Origin: Burkholderiales bacterium
GTDB lineage: Bacteria > Pseudomonadota > Gammaproteobacteria > Burkholderiales > Burkholderiaceae_C
Direction: 5' to 3'
Length of the DNA: 64,000 nucleotides
Assembly (NCBI GenBank): GCA_016223165.1
Contig: JACRPO010000003.1
Location: forward strand, 62,001 to 126,000
A model generated the notes under the pieces. The model was given only the letters and a program-made list of their open reading frames with translations. It did no database searches and was not told where the DNA came from. The position numbers and the translations under genes are program-made. This document shows, piece after piece, positions 9,807 to 17,789 of the stretch. The number at the start of each line of letters is the position of its first letter. Positions within the stretch are counted from its first letter, which is position 1.

Positions 9807-10586
9807 ATGGGACACGTCCGCCTCGGGACACTTCCTCGAACACGGAACTGGATTCAGGTTCTTGACCTCGTGGGCAGCGGCGCCGGGGCGCCTCACATCG
9901 CCGCTGCGACGATGGAGGCGTCGCAACGCGGCCTGGCCAAGGCCGCGCAGGACCCGGGCCTCGTCTACACCGTCTGGCTCCTGACTCAGGTGCCGCTGGC
10001 GGCCCGAAGCAAGGACTTCGTCGCCCGCCTTCACAAGCTTGGCCTTCAGGTGTCGGACTCACCCAGCCTGTTGGAGGTGACGGGGGCGTTCGCCGATGCG
10101 GTGGACGCGCACTTGCGTCGCACCGGGGGGCGCACCGACCTGGGCGAGATGGCGCAGATGGCGGCCTCCGAAGCGCTTACCGCACTTGGGACGCCCGCGA
10201 ACGCGAGTCTGTTCGAGACCACCACGCCCACTGCGCAGCAGACCATCGGGTCGTTTACCACCGCCCGGCGATTCAGCGCGCTCGCAGCGGAGTTCTTCAC
10301 CCGCCTGACGAGGAAGTACCTCACCTACTTCCTCAGCCGCGAGCTCTCCAACTACGTCGGCGTGGATGGCCGCTTCCCCAACGTCGACCGACACGCCGAG
10401 TTCAACAGCGCTCTGGATCTCCACTGCCGCCAAGCCTCGCTGATCATCGAGGAGTTCTCCGGAGGCTGGTTCTCGAAGGGCAACTTCAAGGGTCCGATCA
10501 CTCAGAAGAACGCCGCCGGCTACGTTCACGTCGCCCTGAAGAAGCTTCGCGCCGAGCTCGCCAAAGGGACTCCCGGTGGCGAGTAA
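9807..10586 (+). CDS. QatB-like partner of the QueC-like enzyme (candidate modified protein)
   Basis: A 259-residue protein with no catalytic motif I recognise. The ATG at 9807 is chosen because GGAGGGGAG (9795-9803) sits just upstream and the frame before it is low-complexity. It begins MGHVRLGTLPRTRNW, so Met removal would expose an N-terminal glycine. The C-terminal half is helical, with FFTRLTRKYLTYFLSRELSN at about residues 152-171. That resembles in layout, though not in identity, the C-terminal helices of QatB. It overlaps the next gene by 11 bases, which suggests the two products act together. In Qat systems QatB is the partner of the QueC-like QatC. Assignment as QatB-like is inferred from gene pairing and architecture. 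Confidence 0.7.
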   Translation: MGHVRLGTLPRTRNWIQVLDLVGSGAGAPHIAAATMEASQRGLAKAAQDPGLVYTVWLLTQVPLAARSKDFVARLHKLGLQVSDSPSLLEVTGAFADAVDAHLRRTGGRTDLGEMAQMAASEALTALGTPANASLFETTTPTAQQTIGSFTTARRFSALAAEFFTRLTRKYLTYFLSRELSNYVGVDGRFPNVDRHAEFNSALDLHCRQASLIIEEFSGGWFSKGNFKGPITQKNAAGYVHVALKKLRAELAKGTPGGE

Positions 10587-12528
10587 TGAGCGCGTCATCC
10601 TTTGTGGGGGCCTGACCGCCACCGGCAAGGCACGAGGGCAGGAGGTGGTGCCCCTGTTGCTATGGGGCAAGGATTACAACGTCACGCTCAAGGTCAGCGA
10701 CATCAGCCAGAAGATGGTGGCCAACGTCGCGCCGGAACTGATCGACCTCCTCGAGATCGCCACCTACGTGTACTGCGCCGATCAGGCCACCACTCGAGGC
10801 GGCAACAGCTCACAGGACTATGGTGCGAAGTGGAGGCGACAGCTTCAGTTCCACATCCCCGTGCGCGAGCCCGAGCTGTGGTCCTCCAAGCCAGTTCGCA
10901 CGGCACTGTGCGCCACGCTGGGGTTCCTGTCGGACGATGAGTATGAGTTCACGTTCAAGAAGCTGGCCAGGCCACCCCCCGCAGACCAGTACCTGGACTT
11001 CGGTGCAGGCGGGGCATCGGGCTTTCAGGCGGAGGAGGTCGTCTTGTTCTCGGGCGGGCTCGACTCACTCGCCGGCGCGGTGCAGGAGGCCATCATCAAC
11101 AAGAGGTCGGTTGCACTGGTCAGCCACCGATCCTCGCCGAAGATTGACAGCAAGCAGAAGGCGCTCGTACAGGATCTTCTCGCCCGCGGCCAGGCCAGGC
11201 AGCCCTTTCATGTGCCGGTCTGGGTCAACAAAGAGAAGGCGCTTGGCAAGGAATACACACAGCGCACGCGCTCTTTTCTCTTCGCCTCCCTGGGAGCCGT
11301 CGTCGCGCGCATCTTTGATCTATGGAGGATTCGCTTCTACGAGAACGGGGTCGTCAGCATCAACCTGCCGATTTCGCCTCAGGTGGTCGGTGGACGGGCA
11401 ACACGGACCACGCACCCTCAGGTGCTGAACGGGTTCGCCGAGATCTTCTCCGCCATCTTTCAGAAGCCATTCGCGGTCGAGAATCCGTTTCGCTGGATGA
11501 CTAAGGCCGAGGTCGTGAAGTCCATTCGAGATGGCGGGGGCGGTGACCTCATCAAGCACACGGTGAGCTGCACCCACGTGTGGGAGATGACGACGCTGAA
11601 GACCCACTGCGGCACCTGCTCGCAGTGCATCGACCGGCGCTTCGGGACGCTTGCTGCTGGGTGCCCGGATTCGGAAGATCCGGAAGAGATGTACGCCGTC
11701 GACCTGATGCGTGGGGAACGACCACCCGGAGACAGCCGCACGATGCTTGAGTCCTACGTCGGTACTGCAAAGCGGGTCAGGGGTATGACCGACACCGCCT
11801 TCTTCACAGAGTTCGGCGAGGCACATCGTGTGACCCGGCACATTCAGGGCATGAAGGCGGATGACGCCGCGACCGGAATCCTGGGCCTGTACAAGCGGCA
11901 CGCATCTCAAGTGGCCGAGGTCATTGCCAGGGGGATCCGGGAGCACGCGCAAGACATCAGTGACGGCAAGGTGCCCAGCGATTGCCTACTGATCCTCGCC
12001 TTGCCGGACGAGTACAAGAGGCCGGCAACGTTTGCCGACGAGGCGCCGACGCCACTGCTGATCCTCGACGAGATCAAGGATGGCGAGACCAATCGGGGAT
12101 TGCTGGCAAGAGTCGTGGGGAACGGGCGCTTCGAGGGGGTCAACAAGAAGATCGGCTCACGCGAACTCTTCTTCGTCGCTCTGCTCTTCGGGTCGACTCG
12201 CGCCCACAACTTTGCCGGCTACCACGTCACGGTGGTTCCAGAGGGGGAGGTCTCACGGGAACTGCTGAAGTGGAGCGACGATGGCTACTTGAAGTTCGCC
12301 GGAAAGGACAGAGCCGCGCCAAGCCATCGAGTCCTAAAGATGTGGGGCGAATTCGTTCGCCAGATCGAGATGGAGAGCAACCTCAGGAACCTCTTCACCA
12401 ACATGCACAAGAGCCTCGAAGGCGAGCGGCTCTATGGGATCCGCCTGCGACCGAAGGAGAAGCGGGTGTTGGTTACCAGCATCCCTGCGCTCTTCCGAAA
12501 GCCCGCTGCAAAGGTGCCAGTTCGGTAG
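10576..12528 (+). CDS. QueC-like PP-loop ATPase (QatC/Cap9-like defence enzyme)
   Basis: A 650-residue protein with a GTG start inside the end of the previous gene; AAAGGGA lies 7 bases upstream. The N-terminal part (1-130) has DLLEIATYVYCADQATTRG and IPVREPELW, which recall the N-terminal domain of QatC and Cap9. The PP-loop SGGLDS is at 159-164. The QueC zinc-type cysteines are C332, C345, C348 and C351 (CGTCSQC). WMTKAEVV also matches the QueC family. Housekeeping QueC (about 225 residues) makes preQ0; this long form with a dedicated partner is typical of phage-defence loci. Residues beyond about 420 form a C-terminal extension I do not recognise. No other preQ0 genes lie nearby, so biosynthesis of queuosine is unlikely. 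Confidence 0.85.
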   Translation: MASNERVILCGGLTATGKARGQEVVPLLLWGKDYNVTLKVSDISQKMVANVAPELIDLLEIATYVYCADQATTRGGNSSQDYGAKWRRQLQFHIPVREPELWSSKPVRTALCATLGFLSDDEYEFTFKKLARPPPADQYLDFGAGGASGFQAEEVVLFSGGLDSLAGAVQEAIINKRSVALVSHRSSPKIDSKQKALVQDLLARGQARQPFHVPVWVNKEKALGKEYTQRTRSFLFASLGAVVARIFDLWRIRFYENGVVSINLPISPQVVGGRATRTTHPQVLNGFAEIFSAIFQKPFAVENPFRWMTKAEVVKSIRDGGGGDLIKHTVSCTHVWEMTTLKTHCGTCSQCIDRRFGTLAAGCPDSEDPEEMYAVDLMRGERPPGDSRTMLESYVGTAKRVRGMTDTAFFTEFGEAHRVTRHIQGMKADDAATGILGLYKRHASQVAEVIARGIREHAQDISDGKVPSDCLLILALPDEYKRPATFADEAPTPLLILDEIKDGETNRGLLARVVGNGRFEGVNKKIGSRELFFVALLFGSTRAHNFAGYHVTVVPEGEVSRELLKWSDDGYLKFAGKDRAAPSHRVLKMWGEFVRQIEMESNLRNLFTNMHKSLEGERLYGIRLRPKEKRVLVTSIPALFRKPAAKVPVR

Positions 12529-12570
12529 CTCGCCGAGCGCAAGAGTGAACCCAGGCTTCCCATGATCCGA

Positions 12571-14034
12571 TCACTCCTGGGGCGCTTGCTCCGCCAAGCC
12601 TTCTGCCAGAAACGACTGAAGAGACTCAAGCTTGGCCAGCAGTTCATCGAAGGTCACTACCTGCACGCCATGCATCGATCGTCGCGCGAGCTCGAAGGAC
12701 TTCAAGAGTGCTTCTGACGTGCGCGAGGGAAGGACTCCGGCAATCAAGACGCAGTCCACAGCGTAAGCCTGGAGGTCGCGTATGCCGGAGTTGTCTTTGA
12801 GCAGTGAGATGCTGCGCTGAAGCTGATATCGCTGGTCAAGTAGCTGCTGCACTCCGCCGGCGAGCTCCGGTGACATCGGGTAGACGCCGCCACGGTACTC
12901 CTTCTTAGACAGAAGGTCAGTCCCTGGTCTCTTGATCTCCACGATAGCGAGATTGCCGCTTGAAGCATGGCGAGCGGCAAAATCCGCGAACTTGGTGCCC
13001 CCGCCAGACAACTTGGTACCGCCAACAGCGATTTGCTCGCCGATCTTGATGACGGGATAGCCGAACGCCATCGACAGCACGAACGCGTTGTCCGCGAGGA
13101 ACGCCTGCCAGTCGGCCTCTGATAGAGGCTGGCCAAGCCGCGACTTGAACTTCTCGATCAACTGCGACAGCGTCACGAGCTCGAGTTCGCTACGCAGCCG
13201 CAAGACCTTCTTCGGCTGGTCTCTTGCGATGGTCTCCTTGCACTTGGCAACGAGTTCAACCGCTGCGGACTGATCCTTTGCAGTCAACCCCGTCGACGCA
13301 GTAGCAGCCACGACGCGGTACACGGCATCGCGCCTGTACCGAGGAGGCGTCTCCGGGAACATCTTCGGGTCGATCGCTTGCAGCATCTGGTTGTGGACCA
13401 AGTCTCGCTTGTCCGAGGCTGCTTCCGTTCGGTAGTGCACTGTGATGCGCTCGAGCGCGCGCCTCATTCCATCGAAGAAGTCCGCCGGCAGGATGAAAGT
13501 CGATCCTTCGACTCGAGGTGCTGAAATGTCTCCTCGCCTAATGACAAGGGTTTCGACATTCGGTACGTCAGTGGCAGCATGAACGATGGCCAAGTTCTTC
13601 TTGTGCATGCCAAGTCCGAACTGGTATCCCTTGACGAACCCCGCCGGCAGTCCATCGAGGATGTCAGCGGCCTCTCCCGCAGAGTTGGGGAAGCCTAGGC
13701 CGAAACCCTCGAAGACAATCGACTTCAAGCCTGGATGCTTGGGCTGCAAGAAGTCGTGCTCTGTCTTGTAGGGTCGCAACGGGAACGTCTCAAGCACATC
13801 AGGGTTCGCGTGAAACTTCGCCAACAGGGCCGACTTCTTCACGAGCCGCTTGGGTTCCATGAAAGCGGCCTCGTTCGCGAAGTCGACGAAGTAGATCAGC
13901 GCGTTCCCCGCCTCGTCTACCTCCAGTTCCAGTTGGGCCGTGTCACGCACACCGGGGACCCCGGTTTCGGCACCTTCCTCGCGCTCACGATCCTCGAGGC
14001 CTTCGGGGGTGGAGTCGTTGTCGTCGGTTGGCAT
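12571..14034 (-). CDS. sduA: Shedu anti-phage nuclease SduA (DUF4263)
   Basis: A 487-residue protein. The C-terminal DUF4263 nuclease domain (about 300-440) has W309-AFLADN, D351 after KFADF, the E366-I-K368 motif within VEIKRP, and Q396-Q397 followed by YQLQRS. These are the PD-(D/E)XK-type residues of Shedu. The first roughly 290 residues form the variable sensor/regulatory part and are not recognisable by motif. Shedu is a single-gene defence system; family members assemble as oligomers and nick or degrade phage DNA. The gene lies tail-to-tail with the QueC-like gene, 42 bases apart, and carries its own promoter region upstream of 14034. Confidence 0.9.
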   Translation of the reverse strand: MPTDDNDSTPEGLEDREREEGAETGVPGVRDTAQLELEVDEAGNALIYFVDFANEAAFMEPKRLVKKSALLAKFHANPDVLETFPLRPYKTEHDFLQPKHPGLKSIVFEGFGLGFPNSAGEAADILDGLPAGFVKGYQFGLGMHKKNLAIVHAATDVPNVETLVIRRGDISAPRVEGSTFILPADFFDGMRRALERITVHYRTEAASDKRDLVHNQMLQAIDPKMFPETPPRYRRDAVYRVVAATASTGLTAKDQSAAVELVAKCKETIARDQPKKVLRLRSELELVTLSQLIEKFKSRLGQPLSEADWQAFLADNAFVLSMAFGYPVIKIGEQIAVGGTKLSGGGTKFADFAARHASSGNLAIVEIKRPGTDLLSKKEYRGGVYPMSPELAGGVQQLLDQRYQLQRSISLLKDNSGIRDLQAYAVDCVLIAGVLPSRTSEALLKSFELARRSMHGVQVVTFDELLAKLESLQSFLAEGLAEQAPQE

Positions 14035-14439
14035 TCGGTCGGTTGCTAGAGGCAGCCCTGAGATGGTAAGTCGTCGCCGACATGCCTGAGGCTAGCCGAG
14101 GACGAAGGGGCATCTTGGAAGGCAGGAGTTCCTGTTCTCGTTCTTTCGGTCACCCTGACAGCTTTCGAAGCAGGCGTTTGCGGCGCCCAAGCGTGTTCTT
14201 CAGGAGCGCCCAAGGCTTGCGGCCATCCCTCGCGCCGCCTTGAGGCCCCCGAGCCCGCTCTTGGATGGGCGGCTCTTTCTTGCTCGGAGGGTGTGAAACC
14301 TTCACACCCCGGTGCTCTGCCAAGTCCTTGTCGGACAAGGCTTTCCGGCCTCATGCCGTGCTCCCTTCACAGGGATCAATGAAACCTCTCGCTCCACAAC
14401 ACTTCCGTGGAGTTCAAGTTCACCCAGAGAGGCTCGAGC
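14035..14439. other. 405-base gap upstream of sduA and alpA-like genes
   Basis: This stretch separates divergent sduA and the AlpA-like gene and must contain both promoters. It holds a perfect inverted repeat (14289-14309) and a weak hairpin, CTCCAC at 14392-14397 with GTGGAG at 14407-14412. A 62-codon basic reading frame on the minus strand (14150-14338) is possible but unsupported. Confidence 0.6.
14289..14309. promoter_or_regulatory. Perfect 9+3+9 inverted repeat, candidate operator
   Basis: GGGTGTGAA, three bases (ACC), then TTCACACCC: a perfect palindrome with a 3-base centre. It lies 131 bases before the AlpA-like ATG and 255 bases before the sduA ATG. There is no T-run, so an operator is more likely than a terminator. 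It resembles the CRP half-sites TGTGA/TCACA but with 5 rather than 6 bases between them. Confidence 0.5.
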
Positions 14440-14682
14440 ATGACCCACACGATCCTGCGGCTTCCCGCCGTACTCAAGCGCCGAGGCAAGTCGCGTAGCG
14501 CGCACTACGCCGACATCAAGGCAGGCCTCTTCGTCAAGCCAGTGAAGCTTGGTCTGCGAGCCCGCGGCACGCCAGAGGACGAGGTCGAAGTGCTCAACGC
14601 TGCGACGATCGCTGAGAGGTCCGAGGACGAGATTCGCACCCTGGTGCAGAAGCTGGAAGCGGCTCGCAAGGCGGCGAAGTAG
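14440..14682 (+). CDS. AlpA-like phage/island regulator
   Basis: An 80-residue protein starting MTHTILRLPAVLKRRGKSRS, typical of AlpA (Phage_AlpA) excisionase-type regulators: a short winged-helix DNA-binding fold with ADIKAGLFVKPVKLGLRA in place of the usual recognition segment. The ATG at 14440 follows AGAGAGG; an in-frame GTG at 14407 would add 11 residues but has poorer spacing. Such proteins control excision and integrase expression in genomic islands. It sits just 5 bases before the primase gene, so the two are likely co-transcribed. Confidence 0.8.
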   Translation: MTHTILRLPAVLKRRGKSRSAHYADIKAGLFVKPVKLGLRARGTPEDEVEVLNAATIAERSEDEIRTLVQKLEAARKAAK

Positions 14683-14687
14683 CGGGT

Positions 14688-17264
14688 GTGGCGGTGAATG
14701 CGCCCGTGACAGTTTCGCCAACTCGCGCCATGCAATCCGACGCAACCGACGGAACCTACTCCGTCGGCAACGGTGAGTTCCTGGCCACCGTGTTCGGCGC
14801 CGGGCTCGCCGACGCGCGCCCGGTCGTGGTGAGCTTCAGCGGCGACCCTGCCAAGGTTGCCGGCGGCGCGTGGTCTGGGCAGCCTTGGTCACCCCATCAG
14901 CCTGCGGTGCCCGCGAGTCTGCCGGCTGGCGCCAACAACTACTTCAGCCTCGCCGCATTCAAGCCCGACGCTGCAGGTCACTGCCGCCGACAGAAGGCGC
15001 GTTTCGCGGCCCTGTACGCGGTGATGCTGGATGACGTGGGCACCAAGGTGGCCATGGAGCTGCTGCCACTGCCACCGTCGTGGCTGCTGGAGACATCGGC
15101 GGGCAACCACCAGGCCGGGTACCTGCTTCGCCAGCCACTCGAGGACGGCGATGCGGCCGATCGACTGATGAACGCCATCGTCGCCGCGGGGCTGTGCGAC
15201 CCCGGTGCCAACGGCCCGCGCGCGCGGTTGGCTCGGCTGCCTGTGGCGGTGAACGGCAAGCACACGCCGCCCTTTGTTTGCCGATTGGTCGAGTGGCAGC
15301 CCGACCTGCGCTACTCGACCGAGGAACTGGTCGATGGCCTCGAGCTGGAGATGCCGGCCGCGGGGCGGCCGCAGCGGCGGAAGACGCGCGCCGCGCAGGA
15401 GCGCCCGGGCGACGGCGATCCGGTGTGGATCCCTCGCCCCGACGAGAACGGCGTGCTGGTCACGTTGCGTGGCCGCGGCCTGTACAAGGCGCCGCTCGGC
15501 GACGGCAAGCACGACATCACTTGCCCCTGGGTGCAGGATCACACCGGCGCGGCCGACGGCGGCACCGCCTACTTCGAGCCTGACGACAGTTGGCCGATCG
15601 GCGGCTTCAAGTGCCTCCATGGCCACTGCGCCGAGCGGCACGTGCGCGACCTGCTGCGCTTCGTGGGCATCGAGGTCAGCGAAGCGCGCATGAAGCCGAC
15701 GATCCGCGTCGTGGCCGGTGAGATCCACCGCGTGGTGGATGCGGCCGAGCGCGAACTCGCCCAATCGAGGCGGCACTACCAGCGCGGCGGGCTGATCGCG
15801 ACCGTGGTCACCGACCCCGGCACGCGCGAGAGCCGGGTGCAAGACATCGGCCCGCCAGCCTTGGTGCGGGCGCTCTCCGGCGCCGCCACCTGGGAGAGGT
15901 TCGATGGGCGCGCGCAGGACTGGGTGCGCATCGACCCGCCAGCGCGGCACGCAGCGGTGCTGTTCGACTCGACCAGCTACCGCCATCTGCCTGTGCTGAA
16001 CGGACTCACACGCCAACCCTATGTGCGAGCGGACGGCAGCCTGATGACAGCGGCCGGCTACGACACAGCCACGGGCATGTTCGGCGTGTTCGACGCGCGC
16101 GAGTTCTCCATCCCGGCGAGGCCGACCCGCACGCAGGCCGAAGGGGCACTGGCCCTGCTGAAGGATCTTCTGGCCGAGTTCAGTTTCGCGGCCGACACCG
16201 ACTTGGCAGCGGCCCTGGTCGCGATGCTCACCGCGGCTGTCCGCCCGACCCTCCCCCACGCGCCGATGTTCCATGTGCGGGCGCACATGGTCGGTTCCGG
16301 CAAGTCCTATCTGTGTGAGCTGATCACCGGCTTCGCCACGCCCCAGCGCGGCACGCCCACCACTTTTCCCGGCGACGACGAGGAGTGCCGCAAGCTGCTG
16401 CTCGCCGAGATGCTGCGGGCGCCGGCGGTGATCGAGTTCGACAACCTCACCGGCGACCTGGTGGCGCACAAGAGCCTGTGCACCGCGCTGACCTCGGAGC
16501 ACATGAGCGGCCGCATCCTGGGCGTGTCCAAGACGGCCACCGTCAGCACGCGCACCTTGTTCCTCTCGAGCGGCAACAACGTGGGGCCCGTGCAGGACAT
16601 GAGCCGGCGGTGCATCACGATCCATTTGACCCCCGATTGCGAGGTGCCGGCAGCGCGCAGCTTTTCGCGGCCCGACCTGGTGCGGGAGGTGCTGAGCGAA
16701 CGCGGCCGTTACGTCTCGGCAGCGCTGACCATCGTTCGCGCCTGGATCGATGCCGGCAGGCCGATGACCGAGTGCAAGTCGCTGGCGGGATTCGGCGAGT
16801 GGTCTGCGCTTTGCCGGCAGCCCCTGATGTGGCTCGGCCTCCGCGACCCGACGGCATCCGTGTTCAAGGCCATGGCCGAAGACCCGGATCGCGAAACGCT
16901 CGGGCGCCTGTTGATTGCGTGGCAGCGGGCCTTCGGCAAGACCGCGGCGATGGTGCGCGATGCCGTGAAGGAGGCATCGGCCTTCCACGACGGACACGCC
17001 GAGCTGCGGGAGGTGCTGCACGACATCGCCGCCGAACGTGGCGAGGTCAACCGGCGCAAGTTGGGGTGGTGGATTCGCAGGCATGCCGGCCGCATCGTCG
17101 ATGGCCTGCGGTTCGCGCGCGCCAGCGGCAACCGCTCGGCCGAGGCTTGGCAGGTGGAATCGGTTTCGCCGGTTTCATCGGTTGCCGCAGCCGCGAAGGG
17201 GAAAGGTGTCAGCGCCGCAGCCAGCGGTGCCAACACCTACGCCCTGGCCAGCCGAGGCGCCTGA
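14688..17264 (+). CDS. RepB-type DNA primase/helicase of an integrated element
   Basis: Up to 858 residues. The N-terminal part shows the RepB-like primase features NNYFSLAAF, ALYAVMLDDVGTK and AGYLLRQPLED, followed by a GLCDPGANGPRARLARLPV block. A zinc-type cluster GGFKCLHGHCAERH lies near residues 305-320. The C-terminal half is a P-loop motor with GSGKS at 536-540 and EFDNLTGDL. This primase-plus-helicase form is common in phage-like plasmids and integrative elements, where it primes element replication. The GTG at 14688 is used; an ATG at 14730 is an alternative start. Without the GTG the gap to the AlpA-like gene would be 47 bases. Confidence 0.85.
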   Translation: MAVNAPVTVSPTRAMQSDATDGTYSVGNGEFLATVFGAGLADARPVVVSFSGDPAKVAGGAWSGQPWSPHQPAVPASLPAGANNYFSLAAFKPDAAGHCRRQKARFAALYAVMLDDVGTKVAMELLPLPPSWLLETSAGNHQAGYLLRQPLEDGDAADRLMNAIVAAGLCDPGANGPRARLARLPVAVNGKHTPPFVCRLVEWQPDLRYSTEELVDGLELEMPAAGRPQRRKTRAAQERPGDGDPVWIPRPDENGVLVTLRGRGLYKAPLGDGKHDITCPWVQDHTGAADGGTAYFEPDDSWPIGGFKCLHGHCAERHVRDLLRFVGIEVSEARMKPTIRVVAGEIHRVVDAAERELAQSRRHYQRGGLIATVVTDPGTRESRVQDIGPPALVRALSGAATWERFDGRAQDWVRIDPPARHAAVLFDSTSYRHLPVLNGLTRQPYVRADGSLMTAAGYDTATGMFGVFDAREFSIPARPTRTQAEGALALLKDLLAEFSFAADTDLAAALVAMLTAAVRPTLPHAPMFHVRAHMVGSGKSYLCELITGFATPQRGTPTTFPGDDEECRKLLLAEMLRAPAVIEFDNLTGDLVAHKSLCTALTSEHMSGRILGVSKTATVSTRTLFLSSGNNVGPVQDMSRRCITIHLTPDCEVPAARSFSRPDLVREVLSERGRYVSAALTIVRAWIDAGRPMTECKSLAGFGEWSALCRQPLMWLGLRDPTASVFKAMAEDPDRETLGRLLIAWQRAFGKTAAMVRDAVKEASAFHDGHAELREVLHDIAAERGEVNRRKLGWWIRRHAGRIVDGLRFARASGNRSAEAWQVESVSPVSSVAAAAKGKGVSAAASGANTYALASRGA

Positions 17265-17285
17265 CCCGTTGTCGCCGAGTCGACC

Positions 17286-17789
17286 ATGCGCAAGCGCCAC
17301 CCGAACCATCGCCTGGCCAAGATCCACCGGAACTACACGGTGGACGAGGTCGCCGGCTTGTTTGGCATTCACAAGAACACCGTGCGGGAGTGGGTCAAGC
17401 GCGGCCTGCCGACCAGCGACGACAGGCGGCCGATGCTGATCCTGGGTAGCGAGCTGGTCACGTTCCTGCGAGCCAAGCGAGAGAAGAACAAGCGCACCTG
17501 CAAGCCCGGCGAGATCTACTGCGTCCGCTGCCGGGCACCGAAGTCACCGGCGGGCCAGATGGCGGACTACATGCCCTTGACTCAGACCCAGGGCAACCTG
17601 GTCGGCATCTGCCCCGACTGCGAAACGATGATCTTCCGGCGCGCCAGCCTCGCCAAGCTGGCGCTGGTTCGCGGGAAACTGGACCTCAGGCTGCCGCAAG
17701 CACTGCAACACATAGTCGAGAGCGCCGAGCCCTCCGTGAACAGTGACTTCGCAAAGGACGCACGAGACCATGGCGACGCACAACGCTGA
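17286..17789 (+). CDS. HTH / zinc-ribbon protein upstream of the integrase
   Basis: A 167-residue protein. Residues about 15-55 form an excisionase/MerR-like helix-turn-helix (YTVDEVAGLFGIHKNTVREW). A zinc ribbon follows, with cysteines in IYCVRCRAPKS and GICPDCETM. Its end overlaps the start of the integrase gene by 20 bases, indicating coupled expression. The pairing suggests an accessory role in recombination, such as a recombination directionality factor or a DNA-bending partner, but this is inferred. The last 20 residues lie over the integrase start and may be disordered. Confidence 0.8.
   Translation: MRKRHPNHRLAKIHRNYTVDEVAGLFGIHKNTVREWVKRGLPTSDDRRPMLILGSELVTFLRAKREKNKRTCKPGEIYCVRCRAPKSPAGQMADYMPLTQTQGNLVGICPDCETMIFRRASLAKLALVRGKLDLRLPQALQHIVESAEPSVNSDFAKDARDHGDAQR

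Noticed and set aside
10576-12528. QueC-like gene as a queuosine-pathway preQ0 synthase
   Set aside because: At 650 residues it is far longer than QueC, no queD, queE or folE lies nearby, and it has a coupled small partner.
14150-14338. 62-codon minus-strand frame (basic, Lys/Arg-rich)
   Set aside because: No family resemblance, overlaps the inverted repeat, and no clear ribosome-binding site; kept only as a possibility in the gap entry.
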